A stretch of DNA of 64,000 nt from Pseudocitrobacter cyperus (GTDB lineage Bacteria > Pseudomonadota > Gammaproteobacteria > Enterobacterales > Enterobacteriaceae). Both the position numbers and the translations under genes were made by a program. This document shows positions 34,844 to 43,854 of the stretch, in pieces. How positions within the stretch are numbered: position 1 is the stretch's first letter; each line of letters begins with the position of its first letter. A model generated the notes under the pieces. That model was not told the DNA's origin. It did no database searches and was given only the letters and a program-made list of their open reading frames with translations. The stretch covers positions 248,001 through 312,000 of the forward strand of contig NZ_JAYMYY010000003.1 of assembly GCF_039889165.1 (NCBI RefSeq). The letters are read 5' to 3'.

Positions 34844-35961
34844 GCTTCTGATTCCTGACTGCGATATTGATACCAGGCGGCACAGGCTCCCTCGGAGGAG
34901 ACCATTAATGCGCCAAAGGCACTTTGCGGATTGCAGGTATTACCGAAAAGTGGACATTGATGCGGCTTGCAGCGACCGGTTAGTACATCGCCGCAGCGGG
35001 CGCGGGGATCGTCGCTGACATTTTGCGGCGCGGGGTTAAAGTGCGCTTCTGCATCGAATGATTGATATTTCTCGGTTAACTGCACGCCGGAGTCATTAAT
35101 CAGCCCCAGCCCACGCCATTCGCTGTCGCCTTTCACGGTAAATACGTCGGCGATAGCCACCTGCGCCAGCCGGTTGCCCTCATCAGGCACCACCCGGCGG
35201 TATTGATTCTCTACCTGAATGTTATCCGCTATTTTCTGCTCAACCAGCATGTTCACGCCTTGCAGTAGATCAATCGGTTCGAATCCAGCGACCACTAATG
35301 GACGATGAAAATCGCTGGCGATGAATCCATAAGCGTCGGTACCGATAACCATGCTGACGTGACCGGGCGCGAGGAAGGCGTCAATACCGTTGTCCGGTTG
35401 TTCCAGCAGGCTACGCAACGTAGGAATGAGCGTGATGTGCTGGCAGAAAAAGAAGAAGTTATCGACCTGCTGGATACGCGCCTGTTGCAGCGTAATGGCG
35501 GTAGCAGGCATGGTGGTTTCAAAGCCCAGGCCAAAGAACACCACTTTGCGATCCGGGTTCTGTTTTGCCAGCTTCAGGGCATCCATTGGCGAGTAGATAA
35601 TACGCACGTCCGCACCGCGTGACTTCGCCTGCATCAGGGAGCCATTCTTGCCCGGCACACGCATTGCGTCACCAAAGGTACAGAAGATCACCTCCGGGTG
35701 GCTGGCGATTTCGATACAGCTATCGATACGCCCCATCGGCAGCACACATACCGGGCAGCCTGGGCCGTGGATAAACTCGATGTTATCCGGCAGAAGCTGG
35801 TCGAGGCCGAATTTGAAAATGGCGTGGGTATGGCCGCCGCACACTTCCATAATCCGCAACGGGCGTTCGGCGGTGTAGGGCAGGTGAGCGGCGCGGGTTT
35901 TCAGATGGGCAATAAGCTGCATCACCTGTTCGGGTGCGCGATATTCATCAACAAAACGCAT
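34840..35961 (-). CDS. hypD: hydrogenase maturation protein HypD
   Basis: 373 residues. It is the scaffold for Fe(CN)2CO assembly with HypC. Key motifs are CGGHTHAIFKFG, GPGCPVCVLP, GFETTMPA and the C-terminal iron-sulfur Cys set CGDVLTGRCKPHQCPLFGNTCNP. It shares the start base with the hypC stop and is part of the hypABCDE operon. Confidence 0.97.
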   Translation of the reverse strand: MRFVDEYRAPEQVMQLIAHLKTRAAHLPYTAERPLRIMEVCGGHTHAIFKFGLDQLLPDNIEFIHGPGCPVCVLPMGRIDSCIEIASHPEVIFCTFGDAMRVPGKNGSLMQAKSRGADVRIIYSPMDALKLAKQNPDRKVVFFGLGFETTMPATAITLQQARIQQVDNFFFFCQHITLIPTLRSLLEQPDNGIDAFLAPGHVSMVIGTDAYGFIASDFHRPLVVAGFEPIDLLQGVNMLVEQKIADNIQVENQYRRVVPDEGNRLAQVAIADVFTVKGDSEWRGLGLINDSGVQLTEKYQSFDAEAHFNPAPQNVSDDPRARCGDVLTGRCKPHQCPLFGNTCNPQSAFGALMVSSEGACAAWYQYRSQESEA

Positions 35962-36233
35962 CAGTGCTCCTCGCCGTACAGCAGCGCGCCGACATCCGGC
36001 TCGACTTCAAACATGTTGTGTAGCGCCGCGAGGGTGTCGCGGGCTTCCTCTTCATTGATGATGCTCATGGCGAAGCCGACGTGTACCAGCACCCACTGGC
36101 CGATGCGCGACTGGCCCTGTTCATCCACCGCGCCGACCAGCGTCAGGTCAACATCGCGCTTGACGCCGCTGACTTCCACTTTCGCCTGTACGCCATCAAT
36201 AGCGCAGATTTGCCCCGGAATGCCTATGCACAT
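35961..36233 (-). CDS. hypC: hydrogenase maturation chaperone HypC
   Basis: 90 residues. The N-terminal MCIGIPGQI exposes Cys2, which holds the Fe ligand carrier on its way to the hydrogenase large subunit. The single beta-barrel OB-like fold is typical. It overlaps hypB by 10 bases; a paralog is usually encoded in hyb operons, but this copy serves the HycE maturation here. Confidence 0.97.
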   Translation of the reverse strand: MCIGIPGQICAIDGVQAKVEVSGVKRDVDLTLVGAVDEQGQSRIGQWVLVHVGFAMSIINEEEARDTLAALHNMFEVEPDVGALLYGEEH

Positions 36234-37096
36234 CGCTGTGCCTCCAGCCAGTTCAGCCAGGTGTCCATGCCTTCGCCGCTGGTGGCGGAAATCAGCAGAA
36301 CTTCAATGTTCGGATTCACTTCGCGGGCGTAAGCGATGCATTTCTCAACGTCGAAGTTGAGGTACGGCAGCAGGTCGACTTTATTGAGTAGCATGATAGA
36401 TGCGGCAGCAAACATATGCGGATATTTAAGCGGTTTGTCTTCGCCTTCGGTGACGGAGAGCACGGCGACTTTGTGTTTTTCGCCGAGATCAAAACTTGCC
36501 GGGCACACCAGATTACCGACGTTTTCGATAAACAGAATGCCGAGGTTATCCAGCGGCAGGCGCGGCGCGGCGTCGGCAATCATCTGCGCATCAAGGTGGC
36601 AGCCTTTACCCGTGTTGACCTGAATGGCGGGCGTTCCGGTCGCACGAATGCGCGCGGCATCGTTCACCGTTTGTTGGTCGCCTTCAATCACCGCACAGGG
36701 CACTTTATCTTTCAGGCGCGTCAGGGTTTCGGTGAGCAGGGTGGTTTTACCGGAGCCCGGGCTGGAGACCAGATTCAGCACTAACAGTTCGCGGGCAGCG
36801 AAACGCGCGCGGTTACGCGCGGCGAGCTGGTTGTTTTTATCCAGCACGTCAATTTCGACTTCCAGCATCCGGCGCTGGCTCATGCCCGGCGCGTGGGTGC
36901 CGGCTTCGCCGTGACCGTAATGCAGGTCGCCGTTATCGGCGCGCGTTGGTTCAAATTGCTGGGTTTTGACGCCCGTAATGGTCATTGCTGGCCGTGCCGC
37001 AGAGGCGAAAGGCGCACTGCGGAACGGCGAGTGCGGGTTATGTTCGTCTCCCTCTATATAGAGGTTACCTTCTCCACAACCACAGGTGGTACACAT
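36224..37096 (-). CDS. hypB: hydrogenase nickel incorporation GTPase
   Basis: 290 residues. It delivers nickel to hydrogenase precursors with HypA. The N-terminal nickel motif MCTTCGCGEG, the GTPase loop SSPGSGKTTLLTETL and the NKVDLLPYL motif are present. No histidine-rich stretch is seen, as in E. coli HypB. It follows hypA after three bases. Confidence 0.97.
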   Translation of the reverse strand: MCTTCGCGEGNLYIEGDEHNPHSPFRSAPFASAARPAMTITGVKTQQFEPTRADNGDLHYGHGEAGTHAPGMSQRRMLEVEIDVLDKNNQLAARNRARFAARELLVLNLVSSPGSGKTTLLTETLTRLKDKVPCAVIEGDQQTVNDAARIRATGTPAIQVNTGKGCHLDAQMIADAAPRLPLDNLGILFIENVGNLVCPASFDLGEKHKVAVLSVTEGEDKPLKYPHMFAAASIMLLNKVDLLPYLNFDVEKCIAYAREVNPNIEVLLISATSGEGMDTWLNWLEAQRCA

Positions 37097-37099
37097 AGC

Positions 37100-37450
37100 T
37101 TACTCCCCTTCTATTTCAATTCGCTGAATCTGTAAACCATCATCCGCCACAATGCGCAGGTTATCGCTGTGGCACTGCGGGCAGCGGCGCACGTGAACAG
37201 AGAGCAACTGAACATATTGCTGGCACTGTTCACACCAGCACTCCGCCTCTTGTTCTTCGACGTGTAATTTACAACCTTCAGCTAAGGTGCCGCGGCATAC
37301 CAGATCAAAACAAAAGGTCATTGCGCTGGTTTCTACGCAGGAAAATGCGCCAACTTTGAGCCAGACCCCAGTTACGCGTTTTGCGCCGTACTGGCTGGCC
37401 TGCTGTTCGACGATCTCCAGCGCCCGCTGGCAGAGCGTAATTTCGTGCAT
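37100..37450 (-). CDS. hypA: hydrogenase nickel incorporation protein HypA
   Basis: 116 residues. The N-terminal MHEITLCQ supplies the nickel ligands His2 and Glu3, and the zinc ribbon CWCEQCQQY...CPQCH is intact. It works with HypB to load nickel into HycE. It starts the hyp operon, 33 bases downstream of a sigma-54 promoter, divergent from hycA. Confidence 0.97.
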   Translation of the reverse strand: MHEITLCQRALEIVEQQASQYGAKRVTGVWLKVGAFSCVETSAMTFCFDLVCRGTLAEGCKLHVEEQEAECWCEQCQQYVQLLSVHVRRCPQCHSDNLRIVADDGLQIQRIEIEGE

Positions 37451-37482
37451 AACGCCTCCGACATTTCATTGACCCGGTTAAT

Positions 37483-37498
37483 GCAATAACGATGCCAG
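37483..37498 (-). promoter_or_regulatory. sigma-54 promoter of hypABCDE
   Basis: On the minus strand TGGCATCGTTATTGCA has GG and GC separated by exactly 10 bases, the invariant -24/-12 spacing of RpoN promoters. It lies 33 bases from the hypA start. Confidence 0.85.
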
Positions 37499-37522
37499 AG
37501 ATGAAACCTGATGCTTTTGTAC

Positions 37523-37562
37523 TGTCGATGACACTGTCAATCTGACGAAATGACATGTCATT
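37523..37562. promoter_or_regulatory. candidate FhlA activating sites, hypA-hycA
   Basis: The stretch contains TGTCGATGACACTGTCA and GACGAAATGACATGTCA, repeated TGTC/GACA half-sites of the FhlA type, midway between the two divergent sigma-54 promoters. Both operons can use it as an enhancer. The exact borders are inferred. Confidence 0.6.
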
Positions 37563-37610
37563 ACTTGCCAAACTTGCAATTAAATTTCTTGTTAATCATG
37601 TAGTTAAAAA

Positions 37611-37628
37611 TTGGCATGGAACGTGCTT
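37611..37628 (+). promoter_or_regulatory. sigma-54 promoter of the hyc operon
   Basis: TTGGCATGGAACGTGCTT has the GG-N10-GC spacing of RpoN promoters and lies 37 bases before the hycA ATG. Confidence 0.85.
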
Positions 37629-37664
37629 ATCAGGGATAGTCTCTATTTAACCGGGTAACCTGAC

Positions 37665-38132
37665 ATGACAATTTGGGAAATTAGCGAAAAAGCTGACTTC
37701 ATTGCCGACAGACACCATCGCCAACAGGAACAGTGGCGTATTTACTGCAACTCGCTGGTTCAGGGGATCACGCTCTCTAAAGCGCGCCTGCATCATGCGG
37801 TGAATTGCGCGCCGGATAAGGATCTCAGCTTCGTGCTGTTCGAACACTTTGTGCTTTCCATAAGCCTGGTCGGCGGCTTCAACAGCCACACCATCGAATA
37901 CACCGTCGAAACGCGCGACGGGCAAGACAAAAAATGTATTGCCCGCGCGGAGTTAAACGCCGACGGCACCGTGGATAACGGCGTGAAATGCCGCGATCGC
38001 GAGCAGGTGCTGGAGCACTATCTGGAAAAAATCGCCCCGGTTTATGACGCCCTGTATGCCGCGCTGGAAAGCGACAGCCCGGTGACGTTCAACCCGCTGG
38101 CGCAAAGCGCGAATACGGCCAAAGTGGCCTGA
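37665..38132 (+). CDS. hycA: formate hydrogenlyase regulatory protein
   Basis: 155 residues against 153 in E. coli. It counteracts FhlA by an unclear interaction, giving negative feedback on the hyc and hyp operons. It has no catalytic motif or membrane helix. It is first in the hyc operon and followed after 83 bases by hycB with another FhlA-like palindrome in the gap. Confidence 0.95.
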   Translation: MTIWEISEKADFIADRHHRQQEQWRIYCNSLVQGITLSKARLHHAVNCAPDKDLSFVLFEHFVLSISLVGGFNSHTIEYTVETRDGQDKKCIARAELNADGTVDNGVKCRDREQVLEHYLEKIAPVYDALYAALESDSPVTFNPLAQSANTAKVA

Positions 38133-38148
38133 ATTACCGGTGTGTCGA

Positions 38149-38169
38149 CAGGTGTCGAAATGACACCTG
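38149..38169. promoter_or_regulatory. FhlA-like palindrome between hycA and hycB
   Basis: CAGGTGTC (38149-38156) and GACACCTG (38162-38169) form a perfect 8-bp inverted repeat around GAAAT. An additional ATTTCGTCAAAAATGACTG follows. FhlA is known to bind between hycA and hycB in E. coli, so this is probably the same site. Confidence 0.65.
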
Positions 38170-38215
38170 CTCTGCATGATTTCGTCAAAAATGACTGTCA
38201 CCTGAGGAAGACCTG

Positions 38216-38827
38216 GTGAACCGTTTTGTAATTGCTGACTCAAGCGTCTGTATTGGCTGCCACACCTGTGAAGCCGCCTGTGCTGAGACGCATCGCCATC
38301 ATGGATTGCAGGCTATGCCGCGTCTGCGCGTGATGCTAAATGAAAAAGAATCTGCCCCGCAGATGTGCCACCACTGTGAAGACGCGCCATGCGCCACCGT
38401 CTGCCCGGTGAATGCCATCAACCGCGTCGACGGCGCGGTACAGCTTAATGAAAGCCTGTGCGTAAGCTGCAAACTGTGCGGCATCGCCTGCCCGTTTGGC
38501 GCCATTGAATTTTCCGGCAGCCGTCCGCTGGATATCCCGGCCAACGCCAATACGCCGAAAGCGCTGCCTGCGCCGCCTGCGCCTGCCCGCGTGAGCACGC
38601 TGCTGGACTGGGTGCCGGGCGTTCGCGCTATCGCCGTGAAGTGCGACTTGTGCCACTTCGACGAAGAGGGCCCGGCCTGCGTTCGCACCTGCCCGACCAA
38701 AGCGCTGCATCTGGTGAATAACATGGATATCGCCCGCGTCAGCAAACGCAAGCGCGAGCTGACCTTTAACACCGATTTAGGCGATTTGTCGCTGTTGCAG
38801 AGCATGCAGGAAGGAGGGGCGAAATGA
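38216..38827 (+). CDS. hycB: formate hydrogenlyase electron-transfer subunit B
   Basis: 203 residues starting with GTG (38216), placed by the MNRFVIADSSVC start. Four [4Fe-4S] motifs are visible (CIGCHTCEAAC, CHHCEDAPCATVCP, CVSCKLCGIACP, CDLCHFDEEGPACVRTCP). It passes electrons from formate dehydrogenase H to the hydrogenase. It closely resembles HydN encoded near 50.5 kb. It overlaps hycC by four bases. Confidence 0.97.
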   Translation: MNRFVIADSSVCIGCHTCEAACAETHRHHGLQAMPRLRVMLNEKESAPQMCHHCEDAPCATVCPVNAINRVDGAVQLNESLCVSCKLCGIACPFGAIEFSGSRPLDIPANANTPKALPAPPAPARVSTLLDWVPGVRAIAVKCDLCHFDEEGPACVRTCPTKALHLVNNMDIARVSKRKRELTFNTDLGDLSLLQSMQEGGAK

Positions 38828-40650
38828 GCGTGATGTCGTTAATTGATAGTGCGGTCGCCTGGTTTGCCGCGGCGGCGGTGCTCGCTTTTCTGCTGTCGTT
38901 CAACAAGCCGCTGAGCGGCTGGGTTGCCGGGATTGGCGGCGCGGTCGGCAGCGTTTGCACGGCGCTGGCGGGTTTTAGCGTGTTAATGCACGCGCAGCCG
39001 GTTGCCGGGGCTATCCCACTGGTGGGGCATCGGGTACTGGCGACGCCTTTAAATTCCATCTGGCTGATTGCCTTTGGCCTGTGCGGCCTCTTTATCAGTC
39101 TGTTCAATATTAGCTGGCACCGTCATCCGCAGGCGAAAGCTAACGGCGGGCTGGTGAATATCCTGCTGGCGGCGGCGGTCTGCGCCACGGTTGCCGATAA
39201 TCTCGGTTCGCTGGTGGTGATGGCGGAAATTATGGCTCTGTGCGGCGCGTTCCTGACCGGCTGCGCGACCTCCGGCAAACTGTGGTTTGCGCTGGGTCGC
39301 CTGGGCACGATTCTGCTGGCTGTCGCCTGCTGGCTGCTGTGGCAGCGTTATGGCTCGCTGGATCTCGCGGTGCTCAATGAGCGCACCCAGCTTCTGTCGT
39401 TGGGCTCCGATATCTGGGTACTGAGCGTGCTGGGCTTCGGCCTGCTGGCGGGCATTATTCCGCTGCACGGTTGGGTGCCGCAGGCGCATGCCAACGCCAG
39501 CGCGCCGGCTGCGGCGCTGTTCTCTGCCGTGGTGATGAAAGTCGGTTTGCTCGGCATTCTGACCGTTTCGCTGATTGGCGTGAATCAACCGCTGTGGTGG
39601 GGGATTGCCCTGCTGGTGCTGGGAATGATCACTGCGTTTGTCGGTGGCCTTTATGCGCTGATGGAACACAACATTCAGCGTCTGCTGGCGTACCACACGC
39701 TGGAAAATATCGGCATCATTCTGCTCGGCCTTGGCGCGGGCGTAACCGGTATTGCGCTGCAACAGCCGGTGCTGGTGGCGCTGGGTTTAACCGGTGGCCT
39801 CTATCACCTGGTAAACCACAGCCTGTTTAAAACCACGCTGTTTCTCGGCGCGGGCGCGGTGTGGTATCGCACCGGTCATCGCGATATCGAAAAACTGGGC
39901 GGTATCGGCAAAAAAATGCCGGTTATCTCCATTGCCATGCTGGTGGGCCTGATGGCGATGGCCGCGCTGCCGCCGCTGAACGGTTTTGCGGGTGAATGGG
40001 TTATCTATCAATCCTTCTTCAAACTGAGCGCGGGCGATCTGTTTATTGGTCGTCTGCTTGGGCCGCTGCTGGCGGTGGGGCTCGCTATTACCGGCGCGCT
40101 GGCGGTGATGTGTATGGCGAAAGTCTATGGCGTCACCTTCCTTGGCGCGCCGCGTACCAAAGAGGCGGAAAACGCCTGCTGCGCGCCGCTGCTGATGGGC
40201 GTGAGCACCGTGGCGATGGCGCTGCTGTGTGTCGCGGGTGGTGTCGCTGCGCCGTGGCTGCTGCCGCTGCTGACCTCCGCCGTGCCGCTGCCGTTGCAGA
40301 CGGCGAATACGGTGGTCTCTCAGCCGATGATCACTTTACTGCTGATCGCCTGCCCGCTGCTGCCGTTCATCATCATGGTTATTTTCAAAGGCGACCGCCT
40401 GCCGAACCGTTCACGCGGTGCGGCCTGGGTATGTGGTTACGATCATGAGCAATCGATGGTCGTCACCGCGCATGGTTTTGCGATGCCGGTGAAAGAAGCC
40501 TTTGCCGTGGTGCTGAAACTGCGCGACTGGCTGAACCCGGTGCGTCTGGTGCCAGGCTGGCAGAACGCCAGTGCGCCAGCGTTGCTGCGCGGTGTGGCGC
40601 TCATTGAGCTTGCCGTGCTGGTGGTGATTGTGATTTCGCGAGGAGCCTGA
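38824..40650 (+). CDS. hycC: hydrogenase-3 membrane subunit (ND5-like)
   Basis: 608 residues with about 14-16 membrane helices, homologous to complex I NuoL/M antiporter-like subunits. The conserved lysine and HGWVPQAHANASAPAAALFSA motif of the proton channel are present. With HycD it anchors the complex in the inner membrane. It ends two bases before hycD. Confidence 0.96.
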   Translation: MSVMSLIDSAVAWFAAAAVLAFLLSFNKPLSGWVAGIGGAVGSVCTALAGFSVLMHAQPVAGAIPLVGHRVLATPLNSIWLIAFGLCGLFISLFNISWHRHPQAKANGGLVNILLAAAVCATVADNLGSLVVMAEIMALCGAFLTGCATSGKLWFALGRLGTILLAVACWLLWQRYGSLDLAVLNERTQLLSLGSDIWVLSVLGFGLLAGIIPLHGWVPQAHANASAPAAALFSAVVMKVGLLGILTVSLIGVNQPLWWGIALLVLGMITAFVGGLYALMEHNIQRLLAYHTLENIGIILLGLGAGVTGIALQQPVLVALGLTGGLYHLVNHSLFKTTLFLGAGAVWYRTGHRDIEKLGGIGKKMPVISIAMLVGLMAMAALPPLNGFAGEWVIYQSFFKLSAGDLFIGRLLGPLLAVGLAITGALAVMCMAKVYGVTFLGAPRTKEAENACCAPLLMGVSTVAMALLCVAGGVAAPWLLPLLTSAVPLPLQTANTVVSQPMITLLLIACPLLPFIIMVIFKGDRLPNRSRGAAWVCGYDHEQSMVVTAHGFAMPVKEAFAVVLKLRDWLNPVRLVPGWQNASAPALLRGVALIELAVLVVIVISRGA

Positions 40651-40652
40651 GA

Positions 40653-41576
40653 ATGACTGTTTTCTTTGCATTACTGCAGGCGCTGGTGCTGTTTGCCGCG
40701 GCGCCGCTGCTGTCCGGCATTACCCGCGTCGCCCGCGCGCGTATGCATAACCGCCGTGGGCCGGGGGTGTTGCAGGAGTATCGCGACATTATCAAACTGC
40801 TGGGTCGTCAGAGCGTCGGCCCGGATGCATCCGGCTGGGTCTTCCGCCTGACGCCGTTTGTGATGGTCGGCGTGATGCTCACCATTGCTACCGCGCTGCC
40901 GGTGGTAACAGTAGGGTCTCTGATGCCGTCGCTGGGCGATCTCATCACCCTGATTTATCTGTTCGCCATTGCTCGTTTCTTCTTTGCCATCGCCGGGCTG
41001 GATACCGGAAGCCCGTTCACCGCCATCGGCGCCAGCCGCGAAGCGATGCTCGGCGTACTGGTCGAGCCGATTCTGCTGCTCGGCCTGTGGGTGGCGGCGC
41101 TGGTTGCCGGGTCAACGCACATCAGCAATATCGCTAACACCGTTTATCACTGGCCTGTCGCGCATTCTCTGCCGTTGCTGCTGGCGCTGTGCGCCTGCGC
41201 CTTCGCCACCTTTATCGAAATGGGCAAACTGCCGTTCGACCTGGCGGAGGCAGAGCAGGAGTTGCAGGAAGGGCCGCTCTCCGAATATAGCGGCAGCGGC
41301 TTCGGCGTCCTGAAGTGGGGCATCAGCCTGAAACAACTGGTGGTGCTGCAAATGTTCGTTGGCGTCTTCATTCCGTGGGGCCAGATGACCAGCTTCAGCG
41401 TCGGCGGCCTCGTGCTGGCGCTGGTGGCGGCGGTGGTCAAACTGGTGGTCGGCGTTCTGGTTATCGCCCTGTTCGAAAACAGCATGGCGCGTCTGCGTTT
41501 TTGCGCCACGTCTCGCGTCACCTGGGCGGGATTTGGTTTTGCGTTTTTAGCTTTCGTCTCCTTGCTGGCGGCGTGA
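40653..41576 (+). CDS. hycD: hydrogenase-3 membrane subunit (ND1-like)
   Basis: 307 residues with about eight membrane helices, homologous to complex I NuoH. RRGPGVLQEYRDIIKLLGR near residue 35 and EMGKLPFDLAEAEQEL near residue 190 are the diagnostic cytoplasmic motifs that contact the catalytic arm. Confidence 0.96.
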   Translation: MTVFFALLQALVLFAAAPLLSGITRVARARMHNRRGPGVLQEYRDIIKLLGRQSVGPDASGWVFRLTPFVMVGVMLTIATALPVVTVGSLMPSLGDLITLIYLFAIARFFFAIAGLDTGSPFTAIGASREAMLGVLVEPILLLGLWVAALVAGSTHISNIANTVYHWPVAHSLPLLLALCACAFATFIEMGKLPFDLAEAEQELQEGPLSEYSGSGFGVLKWGISLKQLVVLQMFVGVFIPWGQMTSFSVGGLVLALVAAVVKLVVGVLVIALFENSMARLRFCATSRVTWAGFGFAFLAFVSLLAA

Positions 41577-41592
41577 TTAAGAGAGTTTGAGC

Positions 41593-43302
41593 ATGTCTGA
41601 AGAAAAAATCGGTCAACACTACCTCGCCGCACTGCATCAGGCCTTTCCTGGCGTGGTGCTGGATGAAGCCTGGCAGACGAAAGATCAGCTTACTATTACG
41701 GTGAAGGTGAACTACCTGCCGGAAGTGGTGGAGTTTCTTTACTACAAGCAGGGCGGCTGGCTGTCGGTGCTGTTTGGCAACGACGAACGTAAGCTCAACG
41801 GTCATTACGCCGTCTATTACGTGCTCTCTATGGAGCAGGGCACCAAATGCTGGATTACCGTGCGTGTGGAAGTCGACGCGAATACGCTGGAATATCCGTC
41901 GGTGACGCCGCGCGTGCCTGCCGCCGTGTGGGGCGAGCGCGAAGTGCGCGATATGTACGGGCTGATCCCGGTCGGTCTGCCGGATGAGCGCCGCCTGGTG
42001 CTGCCGGATGACTGGCCGGACGAACTCTACCCGTTGCGTAAAGACAGCATGGATTACCGTCAGCGCCCGGCGCCGACCACCGATGCGGAAACCTACGAGT
42101 TCATCAACGAACTGGGCAGCAAGAAAAATAACGTGGTGCCGATTGGCCCGCTGCACGTGACTTCCGATGAACCGGGTCACTTCCGCCTGTTTGTTGATGG
42201 CGAAAATATTATCGACGCCGACTACCGCCTGTTCTACGTCCACCGCGGCATGGAAAAACTGGCGGAAACCCGCATGGGTTACAACGAAGTCACCTTCCTG
42301 TCGGATCGCGTATGCGGCATCTGCGGCTTCGCCCACAGCACCGCTTACACCACCTCCGTTGAGAATGCGATGGGCATCGTGGTGCCGGAACGTGCGCAGA
42401 TGATCCGCGCCATTCTGCTGGAAGTGGAACGCCTGCACTCTCACCTGCTGAACCTCGGCCTGGCCTGCCACTTCACCGGGTTTGACTCCGGCTTTATGCA
42501 GTTCTTCCGCGTGCGTGAAACCTCGATGAAAATGGCGGAAATCCTCACCGGGGCGCGTAAAACCTACGGCCTGAACCTGATTGGCGGTATCCGCCGCGAC
42601 CTGCTGAAAGATGACATGATCCAGACCCGCCAACTGGCGCAGCAGATGCGCCGCGATGTGCAGGATCTGGTGGACGTGCTGCTCAGCACGCCGAACATGG
42701 AACAGCGCACCGTCGGCATTGGCCGTCTCGACCCGGAAATCGCCCGCGACTTCAGTAACGTCGGCCCGATGGTTCGCGCCAGCGGCCATGCGCGCGACAC
42801 CCGTGCCGATCACCCGTTTGTCGGTTACGGCCTGCTGCCGATGGAAGTGCACAGCGAGCAGGGTTGTGATGTGATTTCGCGCCTGAAAGTGCGTATCAAC
42901 GAAGTCTTTACCGCGCTGAATATGATTGATTTTGGCCTCGATAACCTGCCTGGCGGCCCGCTGGCGGTGGAAGGCTTTACCTACATTCCGCATCGCTTTG
43001 CGCTCGGTTTCTCGGAAGCGCCGCGCGGTGATGACATCCACTGGAGCATGACCGGCGACAATCAGAAACTCTACCGCTGGCGCTGCCGTGCGGCGACCTA
43101 CGCCAACTGGCCGACCCTGCGCTATATGCTGCGTGGCAACACCGTTTCCGATGCGCCGCTGATCATTGGTAGCCTCGACCCTTGCTACTCCTGTACCGAC
43201 CGCATGACCGTGGTTGATGTACGTAAGAAGAAAAGCAAAGTGGTGCCGTACAAAGAACTTGAGCGCTACAGCATCGAGCGTAAAAACTCGCCGCTGAAAT
43301 AA
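41593..43302 (+). CDS. hycE: hydrogenase-3 large (NiFe) subunit
   Basis: 569 residues from ATG 41593, the E. coli length; an in-frame TTG two codons earlier is rejected. The N-terminal 30 kDa NuoC-like part (about 1-165) is fused to a NuoD-like large subunit. Nickel ligands are RVCGICGFAHS and DPCYSCTDR. Maturation by HycI should cut after the Arg of CTDR, leaving a 32-residue C-terminal peptide (MTVVDVRKKK...). HypA-F and HycI, all in this window, complete it. Confidence 0.98.
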   Translation: MSEEKIGQHYLAALHQAFPGVVLDEAWQTKDQLTITVKVNYLPEVVEFLYYKQGGWLSVLFGNDERKLNGHYAVYYVLSMEQGTKCWITVRVEVDANTLEYPSVTPRVPAAVWGEREVRDMYGLIPVGLPDERRLVLPDDWPDELYPLRKDSMDYRQRPAPTTDAETYEFINELGSKKNNVVPIGPLHVTSDEPGHFRLFVDGENIIDADYRLFYVHRGMEKLAETRMGYNEVTFLSDRVCGICGFAHSTAYTTSVENAMGIVVPERAQMIRAILLEVERLHSHLLNLGLACHFTGFDSGFMQFFRVRETSMKMAEILTGARKTYGLNLIGGIRRDLLKDDMIQTRQLAQQMRRDVQDLVDVLLSTPNMEQRTVGIGRLDPEIARDFSNVGPMVRASGHARDTRADHPFVGYGLLPMEVHSEQGCDVISRLKVRINEVFTALNMIDFGLDNLPGGPLAVEGFTYIPHRFALGFSEAPRGDDIHWSMTGDNQKLYRWRCRAATYANWPTLRYMLRGNTVSDAPLIIGSLDPCYSCTDRMTVVDVRKKKSKVVPYKELERYSIERKNSPLK

Positions 43303-43311
43303 GGAATCGCC

Positions 43312-43854
43312 ATGTTTACCTTTATCAAAAAAGTGATCAAAACCGGCACGACCACCGCGTCGTATCCGCTGGAGCCGCTGCCGGTTGATAAAAACTTCCG
43401 TGGCAAACCGGAGCATAATCCGCAGCAGTGCGTGGGCTGTGCCGCCTGTGTCAACGCGTGCCCGTCTAACGCGCTGACCGTGGAAACGGATTTAGCCACC
43501 AACCAACTGGCGTGGCAGTTCAACCTCGGCCGCTGCATTTTCTGCGGCCGCTGTGAAGAAGTGTGCCCGACGGCGGCGATTAAACTGTCGCAGGAGTACG
43601 AACTGGCGGTGTGGAAAAAAGAGGACTTCTTACAGCAGTCCCGCTTCGACATCTGCAACTGCCGCGTTTGCCAGCGCCCCTTCGCCGTGCAGAAAGAGAT
43701 CGACTACGCCATTGCGATCCTCAAGCACAATGGCGACAGCCGCGCGGAGAAACATCGCGAAAGCTTCGAAACCTGCCCGGAGTGCAAACGCCAGAAATGC
43801 CTGGTGCCATCCGACCGTATTGAATTGACTCGCCATATGAAAGAGGCCGTCTGA
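43312..43854 (+). CDS. hycF: hydrogenase-3 [4Fe-4S] subunit F
   Basis: 180 residues, NuoI-like. Two classic 4Fe-4S motifs are visible (CVGCAACVNACP and CIFCGRCEEVCP), with additional cysteines in the C-terminal half (CNCRVCQRP and CPECKRQKC). It relays electrons from HycB to HycG. Its stop overlaps the hycG start by one base. Confidence 0.97.
   Translation: MFTFIKKVIKTGTTTASYPLEPLPVDKNFRGKPEHNPQQCVGCAACVNACPSNALTVETDLATNQLAWQFNLGRCIFCGRCEEVCPTAAIKLSQEYELAVWKKEDFLQQSRFDICNCRVCQRPFAVQKEIDYAIAILKHNGDSRAEKHRESFETCPECKRQKCLVPSDRIELTRHMKEAV

Noticed and set aside
41518..43416. 632-codon open frame on the minus strand opposite hycE
   Set aside because: It lies fully antisense to a well-conserved hydrogenase gene, has no ribosome site or family signature, and its Arg/His-rich composition is typical of GC-skewed shadow frames.
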